Below are positions 7,721-15,038 of a stretch of DNA of 43,418 nucleotides, piece after piece; the first letter of the stretch is position 1, and every line of letters starts with the position of its first letter. This stretch comes from Oscillospiraceae bacterium (GTDB taxonomy: Bacteria; Bacillota; Clostridia; Oscillospirales; Ruminococcaceae), in assembly GCA_018110905.1 (NCBI GenBank), contig JAGBAZ010000053.1:1-43418 (forward strand), given 5' to 3'. A program made the translations under genes and the position numbers. The notes beneath the pieces are model-generated. The model saw only the letters and a program-made list of their open reading frames with translations. It made no database searches and was not told the DNA's origin.

Positions 7721-8233
7721 TCAGATATTGAGATATGCAAGTACAATATCGGCGGTTTCGTCAACGGATTTTTCGTCCGTATTAATATGGAACCCATTTG
7801 GAAGAGCTTTTGAACCGTTTTGCGACATTTCGATATTTTCCATGCACCAACAATCCTCGTCTTCACCGCGTGCCAAAATTCTGTCGTGAATATTTTGGCG
7901 GCTTGCTTCCAAAATAATAAGTTTTGTTTCAATTCCGGCGTTATTAAGTCGTTCGATTATTTTTGAGCAGGAATTTTTTCTTATTAAAGTCATGGGCACA
8001 AAAATGTTTTTGGAAAACTTGTTGTGTATGTCTTTCAAAAGCATATAATTAAAATCGCACCAAAGGGGATAATCTTCATAAATTACTCCGTAAGGTTCGC
8101 CGGGATAATTTTCGCGGACTGCATTTCCGACTTCTTCGGCATCAAAAATCATTGAATTGTCAATGCGGCTCAAAAGTTTTTCGGCAAGTGTGGATTTCCC
8201 GACACCGTAAGCGCCGCTTATCCAAATAATCAT
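7721..8233 (-). CDS. P-loop nucleotide-binding protein, TmrB/kinase-like, 170 aa
   Basis: MIIWISGAYGVGKSTLAEKL at the extreme N-terminus is a Walker A motif in the setting typical of TmrB-like (tunicamycin-resistance) and other small nucleoside-kinase-fold proteins. The remainder has the kinase-like IILEASRQNIHDRILARGED segment, which would supply a lid region. It is soluble and short for the family. It probably phosphorylates or binds a small molecule, but the substrate is not identifiable; resistance to tunicamycin should not be assumed. It starts 4 bases after the MazG-like gene and is followed by the MBL gene. Confidence 0.8.
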   Translation of the reverse strand: MIIWISGAYGVGKSTLAEKLLSRIDNSMIFDAEEVGNAVRENYPGEPYGVIYEDYPLWCDFNYMLLKDIHNKFSKNIFVPMTLIRKNSCSKIIERLNNAGIETKLIILEASRQNIHDRILARGEDEDCWCMENIEMSQNGSKALPNGFHINTDEKSVDETADIVLAYLNI

Positions 8234-8237
8234 ATGT

Positions 8238-8591
8238 TTACCTCACTCGATTTAAAATGAAATCCTCAAGATTGATTTTATGGTTATATTTTATTGAGGC
8301 TGCACGGTCTTTTTCGATTATAATACTGTTTAAATCAAGACCGTTTACCGCGGCAATTGCAACCGCATAGTGGATAACGTCGCAAAGTTCTTTTCCAAGT
8401 TCTCCGTTAAGGTCGGTGCCATCATCGGCTTTTCTTCCGGTTTTCCTGTTGATAACTTCCGCAACCTCTCCGATTTCTTCAACAAGTTTCATAAAAAGAT
8501 TGTTTTCCGCAAGAGAAACACCGTGTTCGGAGGCAAAACCTCCATAGGTTTTTGCAAGATAGGATTCAAGATTGTCTATTGTAACTTCCAT
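8238..8591 (-). CDS. MazG-like nucleotide pyrophosphohydrolase, 117 aa
   Basis: This single-domain protein has the metal-binding EExxE pattern of the all-alpha NTP pyrophosphatase superfamily (LVEEIGEVAEVINR near residue 36) followed by ELGKELCDVIHYAVAIA, supplying the second acidic pair ExxD. Members hydrolyse nucleoside or deoxynucleoside triphosphates to monophosphates and pyrophosphate, often as house-cleaning enzymes. Length suits the single-domain MazG-like type rather than full MazG. It is first in a four-gene minus-strand operon; AAAGGAG precedes ATG 8591. The preferred nucleotide cannot be inferred. Confidence 0.88.
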   Translation of the reverse strand: MEVTIDNLESYLAKTYGGFASEHGVSLAENNLFMKLVEEIGEVAEVINRKTGRKADDGTDLNGELGKELCDVIHYAVAIAAVNGLDLNSIIIEKDRAASIKYNHKINLEDFILNRVR

Positions 8592-8640
8592 TTTTCTGCT
8601 CCTTTTGATTTATAAAATTATATTACCATATTTTAATAAA

Positions 8641-8669
8641 AAAAGACAGAGAAGATAACTCTGTCTTTT
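8641..8669 (-). terminator. Intrinsic terminator of the PAP2-XRE unit
   Basis: An 11-bp stem (8641-8651 with 8659-8669) with a T-run on the minus strand. Its GACAGAG arm recurs in the terminators at 10081 and 11206. Confidence 0.85.
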
Positions 8670-8680
8670 TGTTTTTTTAT

Positions 8681-9298
8681 TTAAAATCCGGATTTTGTTT
8701 GTCGGATAAACAAAAATCCTTTTGCTAGTAAAAGCAAAAATGCAACTGTTACGGGATAAGTTTCTCCGGCCAATGCCAAAATTATTACGGCAAGAATATT
8801 GATAATCACCGAACAGGCTGTCAAACTTTTCTGCAATTTTCCGATTCTGAAATGCGTAAGCAAAAGTTTAAAGATTCCTGTTAAGATAAGCAAAATAAAC
8901 ATTATCCAGTAAACAGTAAGATTGAATTCACTTGTTTCCGTATATTCAAAAAGATTTACAGAAAAAATATAGTTATCAATGTTTTTTGGATAGAGCGGAA
9001 AAACAATGAAAATAACAGAAAAAAGGTCGGTAAACCCGAATAACATTTGGCAAATGTTATCGATGTTGGTTTGGTTTTCTTTTTCTGCAATGAAAATCAA
9101 TTTTTCTGCGGAAAGCAAATCATCGATAGTCACAGAAAAATAATTTGAAATCTCTTTAAGTGAATCAATGCTCGGATATCCTCTTCCGGATTCCCATTTT
9201 GAAACAGCAGTTCTGGATACGTATAAAATCTCTGCCAACTCTTCCTGGGTAAGCCCGCGGATTTTTCTTAATTCCCTAAGCTTTTCACAAAATTCCAT
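8681..9298 (-). CDS. XRE-family HTH regulator with C-terminal membrane segments, 205 aa
   Basis: Residues 5-62 are a Cro/C1-type helix-turn-helix (LRELRKIRGLTQEELAEILY, then VSRTAVSKWESGRGYPSIDS). Residues about 85-200 contain four hydrophobic segments, so the DNA-binding domain is tethered to the membrane. Such proteins are common in Firmicutes, with unknown ligands. It follows the PAP2 gene by 15 bases with its own CGGAGG site and both end at the terminator at 8641, so they are probably one transcript and the regulator may respond to envelope state. Two more proteins of this architecture lie at 15039 and 33566. Confidence 0.9.
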   Translation of the reverse strand: MEFCEKLRELRKIRGLTQEELAEILYVSRTAVSKWESGRGYPSIDSLKEISNYFSVTIDDLLSAEKLIFIAEKENQTNIDNICQMLFGFTDLFSVIFIVFPLYPKNIDNYIFSVNLFEYTETSEFNLTVYWIMFILLILTGIFKLLLTHFRIGKLQKSLTACSVIINILAVIILALAGETYPVTVAFLLLLAKGFLFIRQTKSGF

Positions 9299-9313
9299 AG
9301 GAGATCCTCCGTG

Positions 9314-9976
9314 TTATTTTTCTTTTTTGCAGTATAATATTACAGCTGCAGAATATATGTGAAACAGACCAATGCTAAGCAAAATTGCTCCAATAATATC
9401 GGTAAACCAATGGACACCGGAAACGAGTCTTCCTATAATCATGAATGATGAAAAAAAGATTGAAAATGCTTTGATAATTTTTATAAGCTTTAGGTCTGTA
9501 ATTTTTCGTTCAGACTGAAAAACAAGCGTGGGCATGACGCTTGCAGTAAGCAAAGCTGTCGATGAAGGGTAGGACGTTTCCAAAAAACCATTTATAAGAA
9601 TGGGTCTGTAATTGATCGGTACGGATTCAAAAATAAAATAGAGAAAAATAACAAGCAAATAATAAAAACCAAGAAAAATGATATCAGTATCTACTTTAAA
9701 AAGGCTTTTTCTTTTTATCATCTGAAGAAAGCCGACCAATCCGAAGAAAAGGCAGATCAGAACCGGGATAATTCCGAGCTGATCGGTAACCTCGTATAAG
9801 AGCATGTTTACTCCGGTAAATCTGTGAAACCAGCCGTTTAAATTTGCAAATCCGACGTCTGTTTCCATTGGTCCGATTTGCTGCACGTCAATTATCTGAA
9901 TCAATGCTGTAAAAACTGCAAACGAAACAAGAAATAAAAAACCGGCCGATAAACAATATTTTCCGTTTTTATTCAT
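9314..9976 (-). CDS. PAP2-superfamily membrane protein, altered motif 2, 220 aa
   Basis: Six hydrophobic segments and the PAP2 phosphatase motifs are present: INYRPILI corresponds to motif 1, SYPSSTALLT to motif 2 and GRLVSGVHWFTDIIG to motif 3 (R-x5-H-x3-D intact). Motif 2 normally reads PSGH; here the histidine position is occupied by threonine, so the canonical general acid is missing. I recall Firmicutes subfamilies with a PSST form, so this may be a lineage trait rather than damage. PAP2 enzymes dephosphorylate lipid phosphates or undecaprenyl pyrophosphate at the membrane; activity of this variant is uncertain. It is upstream of and probably co-transcribed with the XRE gene. Confidence 0.85.
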   Translation of the reverse strand: MNKNGKYCLSAGFLFLVSFAVFTALIQIIDVQQIGPMETDVGFANLNGWFHRFTGVNMLLYEVTDQLGIIPVLICLFFGLVGFLQMIKRKSLFKVDTDIIFLGFYYLLVIFLYFIFESVPINYRPILINGFLETSYPSSTALLTASVMPTLVFQSERKITDLKLIKIIKAFSIFFSSFMIIGRLVSGVHWFTDIIGAILLSIGLFHIYSAAVILYCKKEK

Positions 9977-10080
9977 ATTATCAACACCTTTCTGTTTTTC
10001 TTATCAATAAGATATCATCAGATCAGAAGATGTTGAAGAACTGCTGTGTCACATAAGCGTTACGAAAAGTGTCATATAAA

Positions 10081-10106
10081 AAAGACAGAGGCAAGCCTCT
10101 GTCTTT
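10081..10106 (-). terminator. Intrinsic terminator of the M42 peptidase gene
   Basis: A 12-bp perfect stem (10081-10092 with 10095-10106) is followed on the minus strand by a T-run. The arm AAAGACAGAGGC is nearly the same as in the terminators at 8641 and 11206. Confidence 0.88.
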
Positions 10107-10113
10107 GGTGTTA

Positions 10114-11145
10114 TTATTTGCAGTATGCTGCAAGAAGTTTAAGGGTGTTTTCAACGCCGTCTTTATGGCTTCTTTCGTAACCATGGGAAGCATAAACTCC
10201 GGAACCGATAAGGCCGTGGCGGATATCATAACCCGCGTTCAGAGTTGCATCGACATCGGAACCGTAGAACGGATAAACATCCACGGCAAATTTGATATCA
10301 TTTTCTTTTGCGGCCTTGATAAGTCCGGTGACAACATCATAGTTATAAGGTCCGCAGGAATCTTTTGCACAAATCGAAACCATGTGCTCATCACAGGTAA
10401 GTCCGTTGCCTACGCATCCCATATCAACGGAAATCATCTCCGTAACGCCTTCCGGAATGGAAGCTGCGCCGCCGTGACCGACTTCTTCATAAACAGTGAT
10501 ATAATGATACTGGCGGTTTTCAAGTTCGATATTGTTATCTTTCAGATATTTTGCATATCCAAGAAGGATTCCCACGCTGAGTTTGTCATCAAGAAAACGG
10601 CTTTTTATATAGCCTTTGGAAGTTACAGTGGTTCTGGGATCAAAGCAAACGATATCGCCGACCATGATTCCGAGTTTTTCGGTATCTTCTTTTGAATTAA
10701 CAACTTCGTCAAGAACGACTTCCATATCATCATATTTGCGTTTTGTATCATTGTAGTTTCCGTTAACATGGACGGAAGCGTTGTTAAGCTGGAAAGTTCC
10801 TTCATAAGTACCGTCAAAACGTGTTATGATGCGGCAGTTTTCCGCTTCGGCATTGTTCGGATTCATTCCGCCGAGGGGAGATACTTTCAGATTGCCGTTG
10901 CCCTTGATTTCGGAAACAATGGCGCCCAAAGTATCGGTATGCGCAGCAAGAACAATACCGTTATCCTTGTTTTTGCCGCCGATATCCACAAGTACGCAGC
11001 CTTTAACGGTCATTTTCGGTTCATATCCAAGTTTTCTGTATTCTTCCATAACAAATTCAGCGGCGTTTTTGGTAAAGCCGGTCGGGCTGTCTATCGAAAG
11101 AAGTTTGCATGTTATATCGGTAATATAATCAACGTAATTTTTCAT
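10114..11145 (-). CDS. M42 family metallo-aminopeptidase, 343 aa
   Basis: This is a member of the M42 glutamyl-aminopeptidase/tetrahedral aminopeptidase family, which removes N-terminal residues from peptides in the cytoplasm as large oligomers. The dinuclear metal site is visible: histidine in VLAAHTDTLGA, aspartate in SRFLDDKLSVG, the catalytic glutamate pair in VYEEVGHGG, aspartate in ISVDMGCVG and the last histidine in VYASHGYERSH. There is no signal peptide. Length is normal. GAGGTGG precedes ATG 11145. It has its own promoter candidate and terminator, so it is a single-gene unit. Confidence 0.93.
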   Translation of the reverse strand: MKNYVDYITDITCKLLSIDSPTGFTKNAAEFVMEEYRKLGYEPKMTVKGCVLVDIGGKNKDNGIVLAAHTDTLGAIVSEIKGNGNLKVSPLGGMNPNNAEAENCRIITRFDGTYEGTFQLNNASVHVNGNYNDTKRKYDDMEVVLDEVVNSKEDTEKLGIMVGDIVCFDPRTTVTSKGYIKSRFLDDKLSVGILLGYAKYLKDNNIELENRQYHYITVYEEVGHGGAASIPEGVTEMISVDMGCVGNGLTCDEHMVSICAKDSCGPYNYDVVTGLIKAAKENDIKFAVDVYPFYGSDVDATLNAGYDIRHGLIGSGVYASHGYERSHKDGVENTLKLLAAYCK

Positions 11146-11180
11146 TATGAATCCACCTCGGTGCTTTTTAATATGAACCT

Positions 11181-11209
11181 ATTATAGCATGTAAAACAGA
11201 AAAAAGACA
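11181..11209 (-). promoter_or_regulatory. Extended -10 promoter candidate for the M42 gene
   Basis: On the minus strand TGCTATAAT (TATAAT at 11186-11181) is an extended -10. The -35 region (11209-11204) is poor and overlaps the spoIVB terminator arm. Confidence 0.55.
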
Positions 11210-11227
11210 GAGGCAAAAGCCTCTGTC
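11206..11227 (-). terminator. Terminator overlapping the spoIVB stop codon
   Basis: A 9-bp stem (11206-11214 with 11219-11227) is followed by a T-run on the minus strand. The TGA stop of spoIVB (11228-11226) overlaps the first arm. Confidence 0.85.
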
Positions 11228-12437
11228 AGCCACATTTCTTTGACATTTCAAGCATGTTTTCGGCAAAAATTCCGTAACCTTTTGTCGGGTCGTTAACGAA
11301 TACATGAGTAACTGCACCAACCAGCTTTCCGTCCTGAACAATGGGGGAACCGCTCATTCCCTGAACAATTCCTCCGGTAAGCTCAAGAAGCTCTTCATCA
11401 ACAACTTTTATCACCATGTTTTTTGTAAGACTGTCATCAGAAAGACTGATTTTTTCTATTATAATGTCATATTCTTCCGCTTCGGTTCCATCGACAGTTG
11501 AAAGGATAACGGCGGAACCTTCGTAAATATCCTGCTTATAAGCCAAAGGCATTTCGATACCTTCGATTTCATATTCAAGAGTACCGTAAAGTCCGGTTTC
11601 GTTATTTATTTTGACGATTCCGAGACTTTCTTTTCCGTTGAAAACCCCGGACAATTCGCCGGGTTTTCCGGAAACGCCTTTTTCAATTTTTGTAATTGAG
11701 GCGGTTACGATTTCGCCGCTTGAGAATGGAAGGACCGTTCCGGTGTCAACGTCGCATACGGCATGTCCCAGACCGGCAAATAAAAGGTTTTCGGGGCTGT
11801 AAAAGGTAAGAGTACCTATTCCTGCGGAACTGTCACGCACCCAAAATCCGGCTTTATAGCCGCTTTTGTCCTCAAGCATTTCAGGCGTTAAATCAACAGT
11901 TACGTTTTTGTTGTTTCGTTCAAGCAAAAATTCAAGCGTTTTTCCTTCGGAATTTTCGATAATTTGCGCAACGTCTTCATTGGTAAAAACATTTGTACCG
12001 TCTATGGATTTTATCAAATCACCTTCAAGAAGTCCGGATTCCGAAGCGGGGCAGTGATTTCCCGTTACAGTTTTGATTTTTGAAAAACCAACAACAAGAA
12101 CGCCGTCGGTGAACATTTTTACTCCGAAAGGCGTTCCGCAAACAGTAACAATTTTTTCATCTGTATAATTCAAGGAAACTTCTTTTATAGGGAAAATCCC
12201 CATAAATCTGGCGGTGGCAGTATAGGATGAACTTTGCTGGCTTAAAACCTGCCGCGCATTTTTACCAGATGCTTCAAAAGTTATAAAATTTCCTTTGATC
12301 GGTGTAAAATCAAAATTGTCATCAGAAACATAAAATTTTTCCGGAAGGATAAACTGAAAAACAAAAACGCAGCTCATTGCTGAAATTATAAATGCGATAA
12401 AAACAACGGTGAAATTTTTATAAATTTTATAAAGCAA
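11226..12437 (-). CDS. spoIVB: SpoIVB signalling serine peptidase (family S55), 403 aa
   Basis: SpoIVB is made in the forespore, secreted into the intermembrane space and cleaves the SpoIVFA regulator so that SpoIVFB can process pro-sigma-K. Seen here are an N-terminal membrane anchor (residues 8-30), a PDZ domain around 95-185 (ASESGLLEGDLIKSIDGT) and a serine peptidase domain with histidine 225 in LGHAVCD and the serine motif GMSGSPI near residue 361. The start is TTG 12437: GGAGGTG lies 7 bases upstream and no ATG occurs for 20 codons. In B. subtilis spoIVB follows recN; here it is followed by the M42 gene. It links functionally to the genes at 32303-33540. Confidence 0.95.
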   Translation of the reverse strand: MLYKIYKNFTVVFIAFIISAMSCVFVFQFILPEKFYVSDDNFDFTPIKGNFITFEASGKNARQVLSQQSSSYTATARFMGIFPIKEVSLNYTDEKIVTVCGTPFGVKMFTDGVLVVGFSKIKTVTGNHCPASESGLLEGDLIKSIDGTNVFTNEDVAQIIENSEGKTLEFLLERNNKNVTVDLTPEMLEDKSGYKAGFWVRDSSAGIGTLTFYSPENLLFAGLGHAVCDVDTGTVLPFSSGEIVTASITKIEKGVSGKPGELSGVFNGKESLGIVKINNETGLYGTLEYEIEGIEMPLAYKQDIYEGSAVILSTVDGTEAEEYDIIIEKISLSDDSLTKNMVIKVVDEELLELTGGIVQGMSGSPIVQDGKLVGAVTHVFVNDPTKGYGIFAENMLEMSKKCG

Positions 12438-12582
12438 ATTTTCACCTCCTTCAAAAAATATTCTTTCACATTTGTTTTTTTATATTATCGCCAATGTTTT
12501 GCTTGATTAATTGCTAAAAAAGACATATAATATTGTATATAAAATAAATTTAATATTTTAAAAGAAAATTTCGAAAAAACTC

Positions 12583-12612
12583 TTGACGAGGGTATATACT
12601 TTATGGTATAGT
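12583..12612 (+). promoter_or_regulatory. Promoter of the rpmG-secE-nusG-rplKA operon
   Basis: TTGACG (12583-12588), an 18-base spacer and TATAGT (12607-12612) form a good sigma-A promoter about 100 bases before rpmG. Confidence 0.8.
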
Positions 12613-12624
12613 ATATGTACCTCT

Positions 12625-12666
12625 AAAAGGGTTTATTTTTTTGCGCAAAAAAACCCGTGTCCTTTT
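12625..12666 (+). other. Structured 5' leader of the rpmG operon
   Basis: An outer AAAAGG/CCTTTT pair (12625-12630 with 12661-12666) encloses a T7-GCGC-A7 hairpin flanked by GGG and CCC. It begins just after the promoter and is not followed by a T-run, so it is more likely an mRNA leader structure than a terminator. Its function is unknown. Confidence 0.45.
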
Positions 12667-12708
12667 ATATGAGGGAGGCAAAAATTCCAAGAATCAGGAG
12701 GTGCCGCA

Positions 12709-12858
12709 ATGCGAGTCAAAATAGTGTTGGCATGCACTGAGTGCAAGCAACGCAACTACACAACCAAGAAAAACAAAAAGAATGATCCGGACAGACTTGA
12801 AATGAAAAAATATTGCAGGTTCTGCCGTAAACACACGCTCCACAAAGAGACGAAGTAA
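12709..12858 (+). CDS. rpmG: 50S ribosomal protein L33, 49 aa
   Basis: This short basic protein begins [20 protein letters not shown] and ends [14 protein letters not shown]. The two CxxC pairs (CTEC, CRFC) form the zinc-binding site of the C+ type of L33. It belongs to the large ribosomal subunit. An AGGAGGTG site precedes ATG 12709. It opens the operon with secE, as is usual in Firmicutes. Confidence 0.95.
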   Translation: MRVKIVLACTECKQRNYTTKKNKKNDPDRLEMKKYCRFCRKHTLHKETK

Positions 12859-12879
12859 GGAAAGGAAGAGGTATTAACC

Positions 12880-13101
12880 GTGGCTAATGAAAACACTGCG
12901 AAAAAGCCGTCCCTTTTCTCTAGAGTAAAACGTTTCTTCAAAGACATCGCTGGTGAACTTAAAAAAATTGCATGGCCCAGCAAAAAACAGGTCATCAATA
13001 ACACCACCGTTGTAATTGTAGTCGTTATCATCTCTTCGATCGGTATCAGCCTTATAGACTATTTCTTCGGTCTTATCATCAGGCTGTTCTTCGGCTCTTA
13101 A
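12880..13101 (+). CDS. secE: Preprotein translocase subunit SecE, 73 aa
   Basis: SecE is the small essential subunit of the SecYEG channel. The basic amphipathic helix FKDIAGELKKIAWPSKKQV precedes a single membrane segment (residues about 43-65), exactly the short Gram-positive form. The start is GTG 12880, 21 bases after rpmG; the GAAGAGG sequence upstream is a modest ribosome binding site. It lies between rpmG and nusG, the classical order, but the tRNA-Trp gene often found in this interval is absent. Confidence 0.95.
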   Translation: MANENTAKKPSLFSRVKRFFKDIAGELKKIAWPSKKQVINNTTVVIVVVIISSIGISLIDYFFGLIIRLFFGS

Positions 13102-13121
13102 TGCGCGAAAGGAACTAAGTT

Positions 13122-13643
13122 ATGTCTGAAACTCCTAAATGGTATGTTGTCCACACTTATTCCGGATATGAAAACAAAGTATTCGAGAATATTGAAAAGG
13201 TAATTGAAAATAAACGTTTTAAAGACCTTATTTTCGATGTAAGTGTCCCGACCGAAACTATCGTTGAGGTTACCGACAACAAAAAGCGTGAAGTGGAACG
13301 CAAAATTTTTCCGGGCTATGTCCTTGTTAAGATGATCCTTACGGACGAATCCTGGTACGTTGTCAGAAACACCCGCGGCGTAACCGGCTTTGTAGGTCCT
13401 GCTTCCAAACCCGTACCGCTCAGCGAAGAAGAGGTTGCAAAACTTGGAATAGGATCCAGGTCGGTCGAAGTAAAATATGCCGTAGGCGACATCGTATCCA
13501 TTGTAGGTGGTCCGCTTGAGGGCTTTGAGGGAAGAGTCGAATCTATCGATGTTCCCGATAACAAAGTTCGTGTAATCGTGTCCATGTTCGGACGCGATAC
13601 GCCTGCAGAGCTTGAGCTCGAGCAGGTTGCTCGCAAAGATTGA
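13122..13643 (+). CDS. nusG: Transcription termination/antitermination factor NusG, 173 aa
   Basis: NusG binds RNA polymerase and tunes pausing, termination and coupling to ribosomes. The N-terminal NGN domain (residues 1-110) starts with the characteristic KWYVVHTYSGYENKV and contains RKIFPGYVLVKM and VRNTRGVTGFVG. The C-terminal KOW domain carries VGGPLEGFEGRVESID. Length is normal with no insertion. It starts 20 bases after secE with an AAAGGA site and precedes a structured gap leading to rplK. Confidence 0.97.
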   Translation: MSETPKWYVVHTYSGYENKVFENIEKVIENKRFKDLIFDVSVPTETIVEVTDNKKREVERKIFPGYVLVKMILTDESWYVVRNTRGVTGFVGPASKPVPLSEEEVAKLGIGSRSVEVKYAVGDIVSIVGGPLEGFEGRVESIDVPDNKVRVIVSMFGRDTPAELELEQVARKD

Positions 13644-13660
13644 TTACTTTTTGAGGTAGT

Positions 13661-13703
13661 CGGCCAAAACGGCCGGCGAACGCAGAATATAGGTATTCTG
13701 CGT
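13661..13703 (+). promoter_or_regulatory. Two hairpins in the nusG-rplK gap, possible ribosomal-protein leader
   Basis: The 130-base gap holds a 5-bp stem (13661-13665 with 13671-13675) and a 9-bp stem (13680-13688 with 13695-13703). Neither is followed by a T-run. In many bacteria L1 represses the L11-L1 transcript by binding its leader, so an L1 target is a reasonable inference, not a demonstrated one. Confidence 0.45.
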
Positions 13704-13773
13704 GTGGGAGGGATCGAAAATTTGTTCAATCGGTTCCGTTTGACCACGTAATGGTTGGAGGTTTGTAAAAACA

Positions 13774-14199
13774 ATGGCACAGAAAGTTATTGGCTTAATT
13801 AAGCTGCAAATTCCGGGTGGCAAAGCCACTCCCGCACCGCCTGTTGGTCCTGCACTTGGCCAGCACGGTGTAAACATCATGGCGTTCACCAAAGAATTCA
13901 ACGAACGCACCAAAAACGATATCGGCATGGTAATTCCTGTCGTTATCACTGTATATGCTGACCACAGCTTCTCGTTCATCACCAAAACCCCGCCTGCAGC
14001 AGTTCTTATCAAAAAAGCTGCTAACATCACCAAGGCTTCCGGTGTTCCGAACAAAACCAAAGTAGCATCCATCACCGCTGAACAGTGCCGCAAAATTGCT
14101 GAAACCAAGATGCCTGACCTTAACGCAGCATCTGTTGAAGCAGCAATGAGCATGGTAGCAGGTACCGCTCGTTCCATGGGCGTTACCGTTGAAGAATAA
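13774..14199 (+). CDS. rplK: 50S ribosomal protein L11, 141 aa
   Basis: L11 forms the GTPase-associated centre with 23S rRNA. The N-terminal domain has [20 protein letters not shown] and [10 protein letters not shown]; the C-terminal RNA-binding domain carries [14 protein letters not shown] and ends in [17 protein letters not shown]. Length is exact for the family. A GGAGG site precedes ATG 13774. Codon use is the highly biased kind expected for a highly expressed gene, and the TTGAGCAC octamer is absent. Confidence 0.97.
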   Translation: MAQKVIGLIKLQIPGGKATPAPPVGPALGQHGVNIMAFTKEFNERTKNDIGMVIPVVITVYADHSFSFITKTPPAAVLIKKAANITKASGVPNKTKVASITAEQCRKIAETKMPDLNAASVEAAMSMVAGTARSMGVTVEE

Positions 14200-14218
14200 G
14201 TGAAGGAGGTTAGCATTA

Positions 14219-14911
14219 ATGAAACACGGAAAAAAATATGTTGAAAGCACTAAGCTTGTTGAACATGCTAAACTCTACGAAGCAAACGAAGCTCTTGAGC
14301 TTGCTTGCAAAACTGCAACTGCAAAATTCGACGAAACCGTTGAATGCCACGTTCGTCTCGGTGTTGACTCCCGTCACGCTGACCAGCAGGTTCGTGGTGC
14401 AGTAGTTCTTCCTAACGGAACCGGTAAAGAAGTTAAAGTTCTCGTTTTCGCAAAAGGCGATAAAGTTCAGGCTGCTCTTGACGCAGGCGCTGAATACGCT
14501 GGTGCAGAAGAATACATGCAGAAAATCATGTCCGAAGGTTGGATGGATTTTGACGTAGTTATCGCTTCTCCCGATATGATGGGCGTTGTTGGTAGACTCG
14601 GTAAAATCCTTGGCCCGAGAGGCCTTATGCCTAACCCCAAAGCAGGTACTGTAACCCCCGATGTTGCTAAAGCTGTTAAAGAAGCTAAAGCAGGTAAAAT
14701 CGAGTACCGTCTTGACAAAACCAACATCATCCACTGCCCGATCGGAAAAGCTTCCTTCGGTGCTGAAAAGCTCCAGGAAAACTTTGACACTCTTATGGGT
14801 GCAATCGTTAAAGCAAAACCGGCAGCAGCAAAAGGTCAGTACGTTAAATCCTGCGTTGTTTCCGCAACCATGGGCCCTGGCGTAAAGATCAACCCTGCAA
14901 GATTTGTGTAA
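14219..14911 (+). CDS. rplA: 50S ribosomal protein L1, 230 aa
   Basis: L1 forms the mobile stalk that guides deacylated tRNA out of the ribosome and usually represses its own operon. The signature stretch [20 protein letters not shown] lies near residue 123, and the C-terminus [18 protein letters not shown] is typical. Length is normal. GAAGGAGG precedes ATG 14219, 19 bases after rplK. The gene is followed by a strong terminator, and rplJ and rplL, which usually come next, are not in this window. Confidence 0.97.
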   Translation: MKHGKKYVESTKLVEHAKLYEANEALELACKTATAKFDETVECHVRLGVDSRHADQQVRGAVVLPNGTGKEVKVLVFAKGDKVQAALDAGAEYAGAEEYMQKIMSEGWMDFDVVIASPDMMGVVGRLGKILGPRGLMPNPKAGTVTPDVAKAVKEAKAGKIEYRLDKTNIIHCPIGKASFGAEKLQENFDTLMGAIVKAKPAAAKGQYVKSCVVSATMGPGVKINPARFV

Positions 14912-14933
14912 TTCAATAACACATATTTAATAA

Positions 14934-14963
14934 AAAATCCCGCTGAAAAATCAGCGGGATTTT
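14934..14963 (+). terminator. Intrinsic terminator after rplA
   Basis: A 13-bp stem (14934-14946 with 14951-14963) with an AAAA loop and a T-run ends the ribosomal protein operon. Confidence 0.93.
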
Positions 14964-15009
14964 TTTATATTCTAAAGTAAAAAACGCATTAGCATCAAGA
15001 TTTTTGGAG

Positions 15010-15030
15010 TTTGAGCACGACGTGCTCAAA
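15010..15030. repeat. Inverted pair of the TTGAGCAC octamer
   Basis: TTTGAGCACG (15010-15019) and CGTGCTCAAA (15021-15030) form a perfect 10-bp palindrome around one base. It lies just after the stop of the XRE gene at 15039 and has no T-run. Each arm is a copy of the octamer enriched in this window. Confidence 0.85.
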
Positions 15031-15038
15031 CAATGATA

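Noticed and set aside
12859..12879. tRNA-Trp gene expected between rpmG and secE
   Set aside because: The gap is only 21 bases; no tRNA fits.
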